Shown here in pieces: positions 6,415-16,058 of a stretch of 64,000 nt of DNA. A model generated the notes under the pieces. It was not told where the DNA came from. It saw only the letters and a list, made by a program, of their open reading frames with translations, and ran no database searches. The position numbers and the translations under genes are program-made. Within the stretch, counting starts at the first letter, position 1, and each line of letters starts with the position of its first letter. Origin of the DNA: an uncultured Clostridia bacterium (GTDB lineage Bacteria > Bacillota > Clostridia > Christensenellales > Aristaeellaceae); NCBI GenBank assembly GCA_934647165.1, contig CAKUFA010000012.1:1-64000 (forward strand). The letters run 5' to 3'.

Positions 6415-8205
6415 ATGTGCAACAGCATTCCCCGTCCGGAGCATCCCCGTCCCGACTTTCAGCGTGACACATTCCTGAACCTGAACGGCACTTGGCAGTT
6501 TGCCTTTGACGGCAAAGACGAAGGCCTCAAGAACGGCTGGTATCGCCCGGATCATCAGCTGGGCAAAAAGATTCTGGTGCCCTTTGCCTATCAGACAGAA
6601 AAGAGCGGCCTCGGCCCCACCGATGAAATTCACCCCGTGCTGTGGTATCGCCGCACGTTCACCCTGCCGGAGAGCCTACAGGGACGGCGTGTGCTGCTCC
6701 GCTTCGGCGCTGTGGACTATAAGGCCGTGGTCTATGTCAACGGTCAGCGCATGGGCAGCCACATTGGCGGTTACACCCCCTTTGCGCTGGATGTGACAAA
6801 TGCCCTTTGTGAGGGTGAAAATGACCTGTGCGTGCGCGTGGAGGATCAGCCGGATTGCACACAGCCTCGCGGCAAGCAGCACTGGGCTCGCGGCCTGATG
6901 GGCTGCTGGTATACCCCCGTGAGCGGCATCTGGCAGACCGTATATATGGAAGCTGTTGGTGAAGCATGCATGACGCGGATTCACCTGACGCCGGACATTG
7001 ATCGGCACATGGCGACAGCGGAAATCGCGCTGGATCGCCCGGCCGAAGAAGGCATGGAGCTGGAAATCACCGTTTCCTTCCGTGAGAAGGTGCTGCGCAC
7101 CGTGCGCACCGGCGTGCAGGATCGCACCACACGCGTACCCATCGATCTGATGATGCATGGGGAAATGAACTGTATTTTCGCATGGACGCCCGATCATCCC
7201 AACCTGTATGACGTGCGGGTACGTCTCCTGCGCGGTGCGAAGGAATTGGATGCCGTGAACACCTACTTCGGCATGCGCAAGGTTGAGGTGCGGGACGGCC
7301 AGGTATACCTGAATAACCACCCGCTGTATCAGCGGCTGATTCTCGATCAGGGCTATTGGCCGGACACGCTCATTACGCCGCCCAGCGACGAGGCGCTGCA
7401 GGAGGATATCCGCTACACAAAGGCCTTTGGCTATAACGGTGCGCGCAAGCATCAGAAATTGGAGGATCCCCGCTACTACTACTGGGCGGACAAAATGGGT
7501 CTGCTGGTGTGGGGCGAGGTACCCAGCGCCTACGATTTTTCAGATGATGAAGTGCACAACCTTGCCGACACACTGCTGGATTTTATCGACCGGGACTTCA
7601 ACCACCCCTGCATCATCACCTGGGTACCGCTGAACGAGAGCTGGGGTGTTCCGCAGATTTACACCAATGCACGCCAGCAGGCTCTTGGCCGGATGCTGTA
7701 TCATATGACCAAGGCAGCGGACGGCACGCGGCTTTGCTCCTCCAACGACGGTTGGGAACAGGTAGACACGGACATCTGCGCCCTGCATGACTATGCCGCC
7801 GCCCGCGACGTGATGGTACGCCACTTCGCCGACCGTGAAGAAATCGAAACCCACGCCTGTGACCGGCACCCCTGCTACGCTAAAGGGCAGGCGCACACCG
7901 GCAAGGAAGCCCTTATGGTAACCGAGTACGGCGGCATTGCGTTCACAAACATCGGCTTACAGGGCTCCATGGGCGGTATGCAAACCTGGGGATACCATGG
8001 CAAAGTGACGGACGAGGAGGCATTCTTCGAGCGTTTCCAAGGCGTGACGGATGCCATCCGCAACATTCCCTTCTGTCAGGGCTACTGCTACACCCAGCTC
8101 ACCGACGTGATGCAGGAGATCAACGGCCTTCTCACGCCAGACCGCAAGCCCAAAATGGACGTGGAGCGCTTTGCCGCAATAAACCGGAACCCAGAAGGAA
8201 GATAA
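6415..8205 (+). CDS. Glycoside hydrolase family 2 (cytosolic)
   Basis: A 596-residue enzyme with no signal peptide. Domains in order: N-terminal sugar-binding jelly roll (about 15-180, WYRRTF…VNG), an immunoglobulin-like domain (about 185-290), and a TIM-barrel catalytic domain. The acid/base is Glu408 in PLNESWG and the nucleophile is Glu504 in VTEYGG, as in GH2. The family includes beta-galactosidases, beta-glucuronidases and beta-mannosidases; the exact activity cannot be called. The GGAGG at 6402-6406 sets the start at 6415 rather than the upstream ATG at 6277. It has its own promoter and is followed by a hairpin. Confidence 0.88.
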   Translation: MCNSIPRPEHPRPDFQRDTFLNLNGTWQFAFDGKDEGLKNGWYRPDHQLGKKILVPFAYQTEKSGLGPTDEIHPVLWYRRTFTLPESLQGRRVLLRFGAVDYKAVVYVNGQRMGSHIGGYTPFALDVTNALCEGENDLCVRVEDQPDCTQPRGKQHWARGLMGCWYTPVSGIWQTVYMEAVGEACMTRIHLTPDIDRHMATAEIALDRPAEEGMELEITVSFREKVLRTVRTGVQDRTTRVPIDLMMHGEMNCIFAWTPDHPNLYDVRVRLLRGAKELDAVNTYFGMRKVEVRDGQVYLNNHPLYQRLILDQGYWPDTLITPPSDEALQEDIRYTKAFGYNGARKHQKLEDPRYYYWADKMGLLVWGEVPSAYDFSDDEVHNLADTLLDFIDRDFNHPCIITWVPLNESWGVPQIYTNARQQALGRMLYHMTKAADGTRLCSSNDGWEQVDTDICALHDYAAARDVMVRHFADREEIETHACDRHPCYAKGQAHTGKEALMVTEYGGIAFTNIGLQGSMGGMQTWGYHGKVTDEEAFFERFQGVTDAIRNIPFCQGYCYTQLTDVMQEINGLLTPDRKPKMDVERFAAINRNPEGR

Positions 8206-8263
8206 TCAAGTCTCCCACATCATCGGATGCTATGCTTCACCTTTTCCTTCAAGTGATACTTTC

Positions 8264-8313
8264 AGCGCGCCTGTCGCAGCATTCTGCTTCAGGCGCGCTT
8301 TGCATTTTCTTTT
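8264..8313. terminator. Terminator between GH2 and the esterase gene
   Basis: An AGCGCGCCTG (8264-8273) / CAGGCGCGCT (8290-8299) stem followed by a T-rich tail on plus. It separates two convergent genes. Confidence 0.7.
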
Positions 8314-8367
8314 GTTAAAGGCGTCAGTGAGTTGCCGGAAGCCTTGATGGGGATGTGTGGAGATTTG

Positions 8368-10062
8368 TTAGCGGCAAAAGCTGTCAAGATAGTCCAAGCA
8401 GAGCTTGCACACTCTCGGTTCATGATACCAAGAGTCGCCATGATGAGGTCGATCAGATTCCAAAACCAGTTTATCCAAGGCCCTACGACCAGGAACGTTT
8501 CGCAATGTCGTATACATTTTTTCCGACTGGCTATGCGGCACCAGTTCATCGCCCGTGCCATGTAAAAGCAGGAACGGCGGTGCATGTTTGCCGATGTGTG
8601 TAATAGGGCTTGCCAAACGGCACAGCTGTGGCACGCGTGAAACAGGTGCGCCCAGAAAAGTCGAGAAAGGAAGCATCGCCTCCCGTTGTTCTTCCTCCAT
8701 GGAATTGGCAGAGGTAGTCGGTACCATGTCATAAGGGCCGCACCATGAAACAACGGCTCGTGGCGCAGGTGCAAGTGGAGCACATATGCCGTGCGTCACA
8801 TCTTCCAAAGCAGGATTTTCCGCCGTCAATGCAGCCATGGCTACCAACCACGCGCCAGCCGATGCACCCCACAGGCAGAGCTTCTTCACATCCAGCTGAT
8901 ATTCCTCAGCATGTGCACGAAGCCACCGCAGCACTGCTTTAATATCATACAATGCCGCCGGAAAGCGTGCTTCTCCGCTCAATCGATACTGAATGCTAAC
9001 CACCGCATACCCTCGATCCAATCCGCTAAGCACAGGAATCAAATCATTACCACGCTGCCAACCATGTGACCATCCGCCGCCATGGGCATATACAATCACA
9101 GGATACGGTGCAGAGCATGCCTCATCCGGCAGCCAAATGTCCATCACCTGGCCAGCCGACTGATTATCATAAGCGACCTCGAAGATTTTCCGTTCTACAG
9201 CATCTTCAAACGCCTTAGGTAAGGCCCACGCAATCGGCACAAGGCGCTTCATTTCCTCAATAGCCTCACGGCAACGCACAGAAGAGCCCAAGGTCTGCCC
9301 ATTTTCTGCGTCCCAGCACGTGCAAAGCATTCGGTCGTTCGGGAACGCTTGACGCAGCGTCAACACATCCTCTGCCGTTAAGGGCGTTCGGAAAGAAAAG
9401 ATCATGGTTCGCCCAATGTAGAGTATGCCTCCACATTCCTCGTTTTTCAGGCGCACTGTTGCCGCATAGACTCCCGGCGTCCACACCGGATTAACAGCAT
9501 GCTGCGACCTATCCGCAAGTGTTTGCGCAAGCTCTGCCGGCGCTTTCTTTTCTCTCGTTGCGGACGGTAGGATCATCACCATCTGCGATGGCAGTAATCG
9601 TTCCATTTCATCTGCAAGCCTTGCCGCATCGCAAGCAAGATTAATCAGCAGTGCCAATGGCGTTCCATCCATGCGTTGAAAGCACAGCATGGTTAGTACA
9701 GGGTCAATGTCCTTTCCATCAAAAAAATGAGAGTCACGCACTGTCGCCATCTGCACCGGGCAGCAAGACTCCATAGCTTGCCGTACCACATCCTCCGTTG
9801 CCGCCAGCACAGCTTCCATCTGTGCCTTCAAGCAGCCCGTCACATGCACCCAAACCTGTTCCGCAGCAAGACCCGCTTGCCGTGCGGCCGCTTGCTGGAC
9901 AGCCTGGACGTTTATATCACAATCGATCGTAAGCAGCATTGCTCGCATTTGGTTTTCGATATGCAATGCGCGCATACAGCCGCCAGAAGATAAGTTACTC
10001 TTTCCGCATCCAGCATATAGACGTTGGCCTTCAATCAGAGACATTATGGTTTGCCGCATCAT
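8368..10062 (-). CDS. Two-domain protein: ceramidase-like N-terminus fused to BD-FAE-type esterase
   Basis: A 564-residue protein. Residues about 300-564 are a clear alpha/beta hydrolase: HGGGW oxyanion motif near 327, GASAG nucleophile with Ser401, and a C-terminal RPHHGDSW histidine. Residues 1-290 resemble the N-terminal core of neutral/alkaline ceramidase-like proteins (AMLLTIDCD followed by QVWVHVTG), but the family's HTHSGP metal motif is replaced by HVTGCLK. That domain is probably catalytically inactive or altered. The start is the first of two ATGs; AAAAGGAG lies 5 bp upstream. It is the last gene of the carbohydrate operon, behind the binding protein, and probably deacylates imported or surface oligosaccharides. 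Confidence 0.7.
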   Translation of the reverse strand: MMRQTIMSLIEGQRLYAGCGKSNLSSGGCMRALHIENQMRAMLLTIDCDINVQAVQQAAARQAGLAAEQVWVHVTGCLKAQMEAVLAATEDVVRQAMESCCPVQMATVRDSHFFDGKDIDPVLTMLCFQRMDGTPLALLINLACDAARLADEMERLLPSQMVMILPSATREKKAPAELAQTLADRSQHAVNPVWTPGVYAATVRLKNEECGGILYIGRTMIFSFRTPLTAEDVLTLRQAFPNDRMLCTCWDAENGQTLGSSVRCREAIEEMKRLVPIAWALPKAFEDAVERKIFEVAYDNQSAGQVMDIWLPDEACSAPYPVIVYAHGGGWSHGWQRGNDLIPVLSGLDRGYAVVSIQYRLSGEARFPAALYDIKAVLRWLRAHAEEYQLDVKKLCLWGASAGAWLVAMAALTAENPALEDVTHGICAPLAPAPRAVVSWCGPYDMVPTTSANSMEEEQREAMLPFSTFLGAPVSRVPQLCRLASPITHIGKHAPPFLLLHGTGDELVPHSQSEKMYTTLRNVPGRRALDKLVLESDRPHHGDSWYHEPRVCKLCLDYLDSFCR

Positions 10063-10091
10063 TTTCGCTCCTTTTTTGAAGAAAAAGTCCT

Positions 10092-10118
10092 CTCCGGCGC
10101 CGTTACCGAGCGCCGGAA
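10092..10118 (-). terminator. Intercistronic hairpin (attenuator or mRNA stabiliser)
   Basis: A TCCGGCGC / GCGCCGGA stem between the binding-protein gene and the downstream esterase. The minus-strand tail is only GGACTTTTTC, so partial termination is likely. This would favour high expression of the binding protein over the enzyme. Confidence 0.5.
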
Positions 10119-10156
10119 AGGACATAGTTTACAGAAAAAGTGACTTTCTGTGTCTA

Positions 10157-11398
10157 TTACTGCTGATCGGCAATGGTCTCGTTGATCAAATTGTCAATGG
10201 AAACAACGAAATCATCCACGCTCATCTGGTCGGACAGCACCGCAGAGAGCTGTTCAACTATATCAGATGCAACCAAGCCGGGAACCGTGGACATATTCCA
10301 CTCACCACTCAAGGACTGGTTGGAAGCAACCTCGTTGGAGAACACTGCAAAGTCCGCAGCATACTTGCTCTCAGCACTGTCTGCCTTGCCATCATTCACC
10401 AAACCGTTGATGAAGAAGTTCGGCTCGCAGTAGCGATTGAAGTTCTCGTAGCGGGTGAACCATTCAATGAAATCACACGCTTCTTTTTCCAGGCCGGTTC
10501 CTTTAAAGGCCGCCATATGTTTGGCGCCAGAAAGAGTCGCACGGCAAACGTTCTTAGGCAAATAGGTTACGCCCCACTCAAAATCAGTAATTTCCTTGTC
10601 GTAATTGGTAATCAACCAGCTGCCGCCAATATGGCAGGCAACCTGGCCGGAGCGGAACAGGTTATTAGGATTCTCAGAACCCAGCCACACAGAAGTGGGG
10701 ATAATACCGCTCTTGTGCAAATCGTAGAAATAGTTCACAGCATTGCGCGCCGCATCACTGTTGAATGCGCTAGCCGTCCGTTCAGCGTTCATCAGGCTAC
10801 CGCCGGCAGAATACAAGAAGCTGCAGAAACGGTATGAAGTTTTATCCACCACCAGGCCATAGCGGCATGCGCCGGAATCAACAACCTTTTGCAAAGCGGC
10901 CTTGAATTCTTCCCACGTCCACACTTCATCAGGAGACTGAGGAGCTTTCACACCAGCTTTTTCAAACGCGGTTTTGTTGTAAACGCAGCCAACCACAGCA
11001 AATTCCATCGGCACCGCTATTAGGCGACCGTTCCAATCTTCGCCTGTCAAGTCGGAGAAGCGGGATCGAAAATCTGTGGGCATATACTCATCCAGCTCCA
11101 CCAGATAGTCCAGATAACTAGACACATTGGTAGTACGCATAAGTGCGGGTGCTTCGCCAGCATTGAGCAACGTCTTCAGCTTGTTTTCATAGTCGGCATA
11201 GGCAACTTCCATGATTTCGATATGGATGCCCGGATTCTCCGCCTCGTATTCGTTAATCAGACCCTGCATTACAACGCCTTCCTGTCCATCGCTGAACCAG
11301 AGCATTTTCAGTGTCTTGGTATCGTCAGCCATTGCCACAGGAATTGCCGCGCACAGTAGCACAAACGCCATTACGAATGCAACCAGTTTCTTTGTCAT
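10157..11398 (-). CDS. Sugar ABC transporter substrate-binding protein
   Basis: A 413-residue family-1 solute-binding protein. The signal sequence runs to about residue 24 (…PVAMADD) with no lipobox cysteine visible. The mature protein has the typical LWFSDGQEGVV…INEYEAENPGIHIEI start and the DVWTWEEFKAAL-type motif in the middle. It captures an oligosaccharide outside the cell for the two permeases at 16055-17747. No ATPase is encoded in this locus, so a shared MsmK/UgpC-type ATPase is expected; one is encoded at 21272. Start: AAAGGAGG 8 bp upstream. Confidence 0.88.
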   Translation of the reverse strand: MTKKLVAFVMAFVLLCAAIPVAMADDTKTLKMLWFSDGQEGVVMQGLINEYEAENPGIHIEIMEVAYADYENKLKTLLNAGEAPALMRTTNVSSYLDYLVELDEYMPTDFRSRFSDLTGEDWNGRLIAVPMEFAVVGCVYNKTAFEKAGVKAPQSPDEVWTWEEFKAALQKVVDSGACRYGLVVDKTSYRFCSFLYSAGGSLMNAERTASAFNSDAARNAVNYFYDLHKSGIIPTSVWLGSENPNNLFRSGQVACHIGGSWLITNYDKEITDFEWGVTYLPKNVCRATLSGAKHMAAFKGTGLEKEACDFIEWFTRYENFNRYCEPNFFINGLVNDGKADSAESKYAADFAVFSNEVASNQSLSGEWNMSTVPGLVASDIVEQLSAVLSDQMSVDDFVVSIDNLINETIADQQ

Positions 11399-11489
11399 GT
11401 TGTTGTCCTCCTTTGTTATCGTTTCGTGTTTTGATGTTTATATTATATCATTTTCTTGCCACATTATCCATCTTTGTATTGCACAAAAG

Positions 11490-12407
11490 TTATTGATTTT
11501 TGCTTTGATGCAGCTCATGCACATACTTTCTAGGTGTTTTCCCTACATGTTTCTGGAACGTGCTAATGAAATGGCTATCGCTGTTGTAATTCAGCGTCAT
11601 AGCAATGCTCTGTATGGAGCACCCCTGTCTGAGCATCTGCTTGGCACGGATCATCTTCTGCATAGCGATGTACTGCATGATACTGAACCCCGTTTCCTTT
11701 TTGAAATAGTGGCTCAGATAATACTTGCTGATGAAGAACCGATCTGCAATTGTCGCCAAATCCAATTTCTCATCCACATGCTCACTGATGTAGTCCTTGA
11801 TTTGCGAAATCCTCATGCCATTTGTATCTCGCATGTCAAAGGTAACCACTGATTTTTCCATCACCTCCGTCCTTTGTTCGACATGTAGAAAGTCAAACAG
11901 ATTTTGCACGCAAATGAGAATTTCATAGGTTATCAGATAGAACATGGTATGCGCTGCTGGATCCTGCCGTACACTGTAGTACGGATCCAGCCTGTCCAGC
12001 ATAGCAATGAGATTTACCAGTGCCTGACCGGAAAGGTTGATTCGCCTGGATATGCCTTCTGTTGCTCCCGGTGCAAAATATTTCATGCAGTCGTGTCCTA
12101 ACGCCTGTGACATTTTACTGATAACATCCGGATGAAACATTAGCACATAACGGTTGTGGTCAACATTTTCTGCTGCAATCACACGATGGGGTTCGTTGCT
12201 GCAAAAAAGCAGCAAGTCCCCATAAGAAGTTTTAAAGCGACTGCCATTGACTTCAACCGTTACACCATTAGTCAATACCAGAATAATCTCACATGTGCTA
12301 TGGTAGTGGTAGTTTTCCATCACCCAATGTTTGGAGATACCCTTATAGAAGTAGATTTCTCCAAGTTCATCCCGGAAAGCGCTCACGCTGCCGCTTTTTT
12401 CGCTCAC
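11490..12407 (-). CDS. AraC family transcriptional regulator
   Basis: A 305-residue regulator. The N-terminal cupin-like sensor domain (about 20-110, including HYHSTCEIILVL and the NEPH motif) binds a sugar ligand. The C-terminal ~100 residues carry two helix-turn-helix motifs (LDLATIADRFFISKYYLSHYF and the YNSDSHFISTFQKHVG segment) typical of AraC/XylS proteins. It sits inside the carbohydrate operon and is the obvious activator of it. The GTG start is 12 bp after GGAGG; an ATG in another frame is closer to that site, so the exact start is less certain than the gene. Confidence 0.85.
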   Translation of the reverse strand: MSEKSGSVSAFRDELGEIYFYKGISKHWVMENYHYHSTCEIILVLTNGVTVEVNGSRFKTSYGDLLLFCSNEPHRVIAAENVDHNRYVLMFHPDVISKMSQALGHDCMKYFAPGATEGISRRINLSGQALVNLIAMLDRLDPYYSVRQDPAAHTMFYLITYEILICVQNLFDFLHVEQRTEVMEKSVVTFDMRDTNGMRISQIKDYISEHVDEKLDLATIADRFFISKYYLSHYFKKETGFSIMQYIAMQKMIRAKQMLRQGCSIQSIAMTLNYNSDSHFISTFQKHVGKTPRKYVHELHQSKNQ

Positions 12408-12438
12408 CTCTTGCCATTTCCTCCCTTCGATCCTATTT

Positions 12439-13530
12439 TCACAGTTTATTCATCCAGTAGGACTGCATGGCTTCCTGAAGCATCAAGATGGTCATCGCCT
12501 GGCCATAGGTCATGGTAAAGCACGGAATGTCCATATAGAACTGCTCATTCATGCCAATAGGTGTTCCATAGGAAACTTTTTTAACCGTACCATCCTCCGC
12601 AATAAGTCCCAACATGGCTTTCATGCCTTTCCGAATGCATTCTGCATAAGGCGCATACGCCAAATATCCAAGTCGCACCGCCTTCATGATGCCGCAAAGC
12701 ACCGCCGCGCTGCCAGAAGCTTCGATGTAGGAATCTTTACGGCGAATAACCGTGTGCCACAATCCCTCTTCCGCATCCCAATACCGAAGCAACGCTTCAG
12801 CCTGTCTGATGAAGGTTGCCATCATATAGCGGCGTTCTTCCTCAGGCATTTGTTTCTGCTCTGCAATGAAATCGATAATGGCCACGGTATACCAGCCATT
12901 TCCGCGCAGCCACCACACCCTGCCGTAATTGTTCATCTCTTTAAATGACCATCCATGGAAAAACAATCCGGATTGAGGGTCAAAAAGATACTTGATGTGT
13001 GCCAGCACCTGGTAATTCGCTTCCTGCACCATATCCGGTCTGTTCAGCATCCGCCCAGCCCGCGCCAGAAACAGCACCGTCATAAAAAGCGTATCAATCA
13101 GCAGCTGATCGCCGTTCGCATCACCAGTAATCATATGCTGCATGCAGCCATCTCCTGTGCGAATGAGCCCGTCTGGCGACATGACCCAATCCGCCCAGCT
13201 GCGGATAAGCGTCATGTATTCCTCTTTCGGCGCTATCTCCTGCAAATAAGTCAGTGTCAACATCGGGCACGTCGAATTCACATTCCGTTCAACAGCGTCC
13301 ATATGCGGCAGATGCTCTGCATACCATGCTTCAAGGAAGGTCAGCACGCTTTCATCCTTACTGGATAGATAATAACGCATCAAGCCCAGTAATCCCACCC
13401 CCTGTGGCCATTCCCATGCATGAATATCCAGTAGGCTCACCGGAAACTTCTCCTGCTGCCCCTGCGTATCCACAGTCAGCATACGATGTGAAACAAGGAG
13501 AAGTTTTTCCTCCAGCATTTTATAATCCAT
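12439..13530 (-). CDS. GH105 unsaturated rhamnogalacturonyl hydrolase (YteR-like)
   Basis: A 363-residue cytosolic (alpha/alpha)6-barrel enzyme of GH88/GH105. The motifs WEWPQGVGLLGL, DTLFMTVLFLARAG and WLRGNGW match the YteR/YesR family, whose catalytic Asp lies in the D-x-L-F-M block. The family removes the unsaturated 4-deoxy-hexenuronosyl residue left by pectate or rhamnogalacturonan lyases. This is the strongest clue that the whole locus targets rhamnogalacturonan. Three bases separate it from the 841-aa gene upstream, so the two are co-translated. Confidence 0.85.
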   Translation of the reverse strand: MDYKMLEEKLLLVSHRMLTVDTQGQQEKFPVSLLDIHAWEWPQGVGLLGLMRYYLSSKDESVLTFLEAWYAEHLPHMDAVERNVNSTCPMLTLTYLQEIAPKEEYMTLIRSWADWVMSPDGLIRTGDGCMQHMITGDANGDQLLIDTLFMTVLFLARAGRMLNRPDMVQEANYQVLAHIKYLFDPQSGLFFHGWSFKEMNNYGRVWWLRGNGWYTVAIIDFIAEQKQMPEEERRYMMATFIRQAEALLRYWDAEEGLWHTVIRRKDSYIEASGSAAVLCGIMKAVRLGYLAYAPYAECIRKGMKAMLGLIAEDGTVKKVSYGTPIGMNEQFYMDIPCFTMTYGQAMTILMLQEAMQSYWMNKL

Positions 13531-13532
13531 AA

Positions 13533-16058
13533 TTATTCTCCTTTATCTTTCTTCTCCAGGCAGAGAAATGCGTGATCGCCACGCAGATCGCATAAGTGTT
13601 CTTCGCCGTTCACAATCAGTGCCGCAGGTTCATCTCGTAGAATGAAGCGGCAATCTCCCACCGTAATTTCTGTTTCCTGTGCCTGGATGCAAATCAGGCG
13701 GCACCTGCTTGCTGCAATGAATTGCTCCACTGTTCCATCGTGCGCAGAATCGCCCACGCGTACCACCCAGACATTTTCACGGCCGGCGCTGAGAAGTTCC
13801 TCTTTCTGATATGGGCCTTCCATTTGCGCCTTAAGTCCATTATGTGCCCACACATAGATATAGCTTCCATCTTTTTCACCACAGAACCAATCGTCGCCAT
13901 GCAGCACCTCGGTGAAAGTTTCAAAGGGGAAATACGCATGTGTGAAGCCAACCAGCGCGCTTTCCGGTACTTTATAGCGAAGCACAGACGTATTGCGCCA
14001 CTGTGTTGCCAAAGGCAGCGAACCATTGCCTGCCCAATAGCTTGGCCGCCCCGAACCAAAGGCATGGGTCTCGCCCGGATGGTTGACAAAGCACTGTGCA
14101 TGTGCATCAATACTCGCCTGCACAATATGTTCTTGATAGCCATTTTGGTAAGGCTTAAAAGCATTAGCCGTAGAAAGCAGAACACCGCTCGTTTTATAAA
14201 GCGTCAGGTTCACATGGTTTTCATATCCCTGATTATAACCAGTCCACAATGTATCATCCTTCGTGAGCATCAGGAAGGCTTCATCTTCTGCTGGCGGAGT
14301 ATAATCACTCAGACACAAAGGAACATAACACCCCATGTCCGAGGAAATATGTCCTCTGCCATAAGCATAATACAGCAGCGCATCAGGTCCACTCACCAGG
14401 TTCCCTTTAATCTGTTTTTCATAGCTTCGTCCATAAGATGAATAGTAGCTATTCTTATGCCCATACAACGCCAAGCAATGAAAAATCCTGTCCAACGCCC
14501 GCCTCGCTCTCGCATGCAGCGCATCCTGCTTGTCGCACATCAAATACAAATACCCAAATGCCAATGTGTCAATGGGCAAATATGCACTGGAATTCCACTC
14601 TGTCATAAACTCCCGTTCAAAGTCATCAAACCATCCTTCAAGCAATTCCCGCGCTTTCTCACGCGCCTGTGCACCCGTAAGACCGCTGGCAGTAAACGTC
14701 TCCTGCGGATACATACCGCCAGCAATGTACTGGCAGGCATGGAAGAGCAGCGCATGATTTTCACTAAAAAACCACATTACATCATTTCCCGGCTCATCAA
14801 TCCAATACCGGAAGTTCACAATAGCATCATGGAGCGCCGCACAGGTTTCCGCACTCAGCCCATCCGCAAAATGTGAAAGAATGTACAGTTGAGCAATGAG
14901 ATAGAAGTCACTGCAATCCATATGTGCTGCAATGCCCGGCAAATCGCGCAGCATGCATGCTTCTGCTTCCTTCACATCTCCGCCCCGGGCTAAAATCGCC
15001 ACAGCACGGTAAGTGTTGCTCGGCCCCTCCTCAGCTGCAAACCGCAGCAGTGTTTCCTTGCGTTTCTCAAAGCTTTCTTTGGGCGGATTCAGATAGGCTT
15101 TCCTGGTCAATTCAGCTGCAATACGTCGCTGCATCGGTATCCCTGCCGCATCATTTTGCAATCTGATGGCATAAAAACTCGGAGAAAGCGCACGTTCCTC
15201 TTTATAGAAAACATCTCGTTCTCCCGGTGCGAGCAGATATTTTTTACCGCCGTTTCCCGCCTGTTTTCCTTGAATGGACGCGATGTCCGATTCATCCACA
15301 CAGCAGAATACTTCGAAGGGATGTGTCGTGCAGTTTTCAATATCCAAGTGAATGGTTCCGTCAAACTTATCATCCAAATGCACAAAAGCATTGTTCAGCA
15401 CCTTTTCCGTTTCCTTGAGTGCTGTCAATTTCACGTGTTCTGCCATAGGCAGACACTGGGTTAGTCTCGTTCCTTCCGGCACTTCCAGACGGAAATAGTA
15501 ATCCGTGTCGCGTTCAGCCAAGTCTTCCAAGCACACGCACAGCATATTCATACCCTTGTGTAAAGAAAAGGTCGTTTTCGTATGCTTCACCATATTGCGA
15601 GTAAACGGACGGAAACATACCACCTTTTCATCATTGATCCAGACAGTCGCGCCTCCGCAAGTTGAAAGTGTTGCAGGCAGCCGCTCTATATCTTCCTCCG
15701 CCTCCAGATAGCACACATACCAGCTGGTCAGTGATGTCGGAATGTGCCAAAAACCCGAGCGATCCACGTTCACGTTGCCATAAGGAAAGTAGAGCGTCAT
15801 TTTCCTTCCGTTTTGTTCATCATATCCGGCGTATTCCTTCAGGTCCATGTACGCAGGATCTTTCGCCAGCATCCTGGCAATGAATTCCTTTCGACAAGGA
15901 TTATCATTGATGGAAAAACCATATTTCAACCATTCATTTACTTTGCCAGTCATGGTTGTTTTTTTGAATATTTCCTGTTTTTCATCTAACTCCGTTTGCA
16001 AAAAGCGATTGATAAACTTGCCATATGTCAACGGATACCGCAGAAGATTCGTATTCAT
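13533..16058 (-). CDS. Large protein of unknown family in a pectin locus; possible novel polysaccharide-active enzyme
   Basis: An 841-residue protein without a signal peptide. Residues about 80-210 look like a jelly-roll sugar-binding domain (STCGGATVWINDEKVV…LHKGMNMLCV). Residues about 330-640 are helix-rich and tryptophan/tyrosine-rich (SENHALLFHACQYIAGG, EWNSSAYLPIDTLAFGYLY), as in an alpha/alpha toroid. The last ~200 residues look beta-rich. That architecture occurs in several polysaccharide lyase and glycosidase families, but I cannot assign one. The gene overlaps the upstream permease by 4 bp and abuts GH105, so a role in degrading the imported oligosaccharide is a reasonable inference. 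Confidence 0.6.
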   Translation of the reverse strand: MNTNLLRYPLTYGKFINRFLQTELDEKQEIFKKTTMTGKVNEWLKYGFSINDNPCRKEFIARMLAKDPAYMDLKEYAGYDEQNGRKMTLYFPYGNVNVDRSGFWHIPTSLTSWYVCYLEAEEDIERLPATLSTCGGATVWINDEKVVCFRPFTRNMVKHTKTTFSLHKGMNMLCVCLEDLAERDTDYYFRLEVPEGTRLTQCLPMAEHVKLTALKETEKVLNNAFVHLDDKFDGTIHLDIENCTTHPFEVFCCVDESDIASIQGKQAGNGGKKYLLAPGERDVFYKEERALSPSFYAIRLQNDAAGIPMQRRIAAELTRKAYLNPPKESFEKRKETLLRFAAEEGPSNTYRAVAILARGGDVKEAEACMLRDLPGIAAHMDCSDFYLIAQLYILSHFADGLSAETCAALHDAIVNFRYWIDEPGNDVMWFFSENHALLFHACQYIAGGMYPQETFTASGLTGAQAREKARELLEGWFDDFEREFMTEWNSSAYLPIDTLAFGYLYLMCDKQDALHARARRALDRIFHCLALYGHKNSYYSSYGRSYEKQIKGNLVSGPDALLYYAYGRGHISSDMGCYVPLCLSDYTPPAEDEAFLMLTKDDTLWTGYNQGYENHVNLTLYKTSGVLLSTANAFKPYQNGYQEHIVQASIDAHAQCFVNHPGETHAFGSGRPSYWAGNGSLPLATQWRNTSVLRYKVPESALVGFTHAYFPFETFTEVLHGDDWFCGEKDGSYIYVWAHNGLKAQMEGPYQKEELLSAGRENVWVVRVGDSAHDGTVEQFIAASRCRLICIQAQETEITVGDCRFILRDEPAALIVNGEEHLCDLRGDHAFLCLEKKDKGE

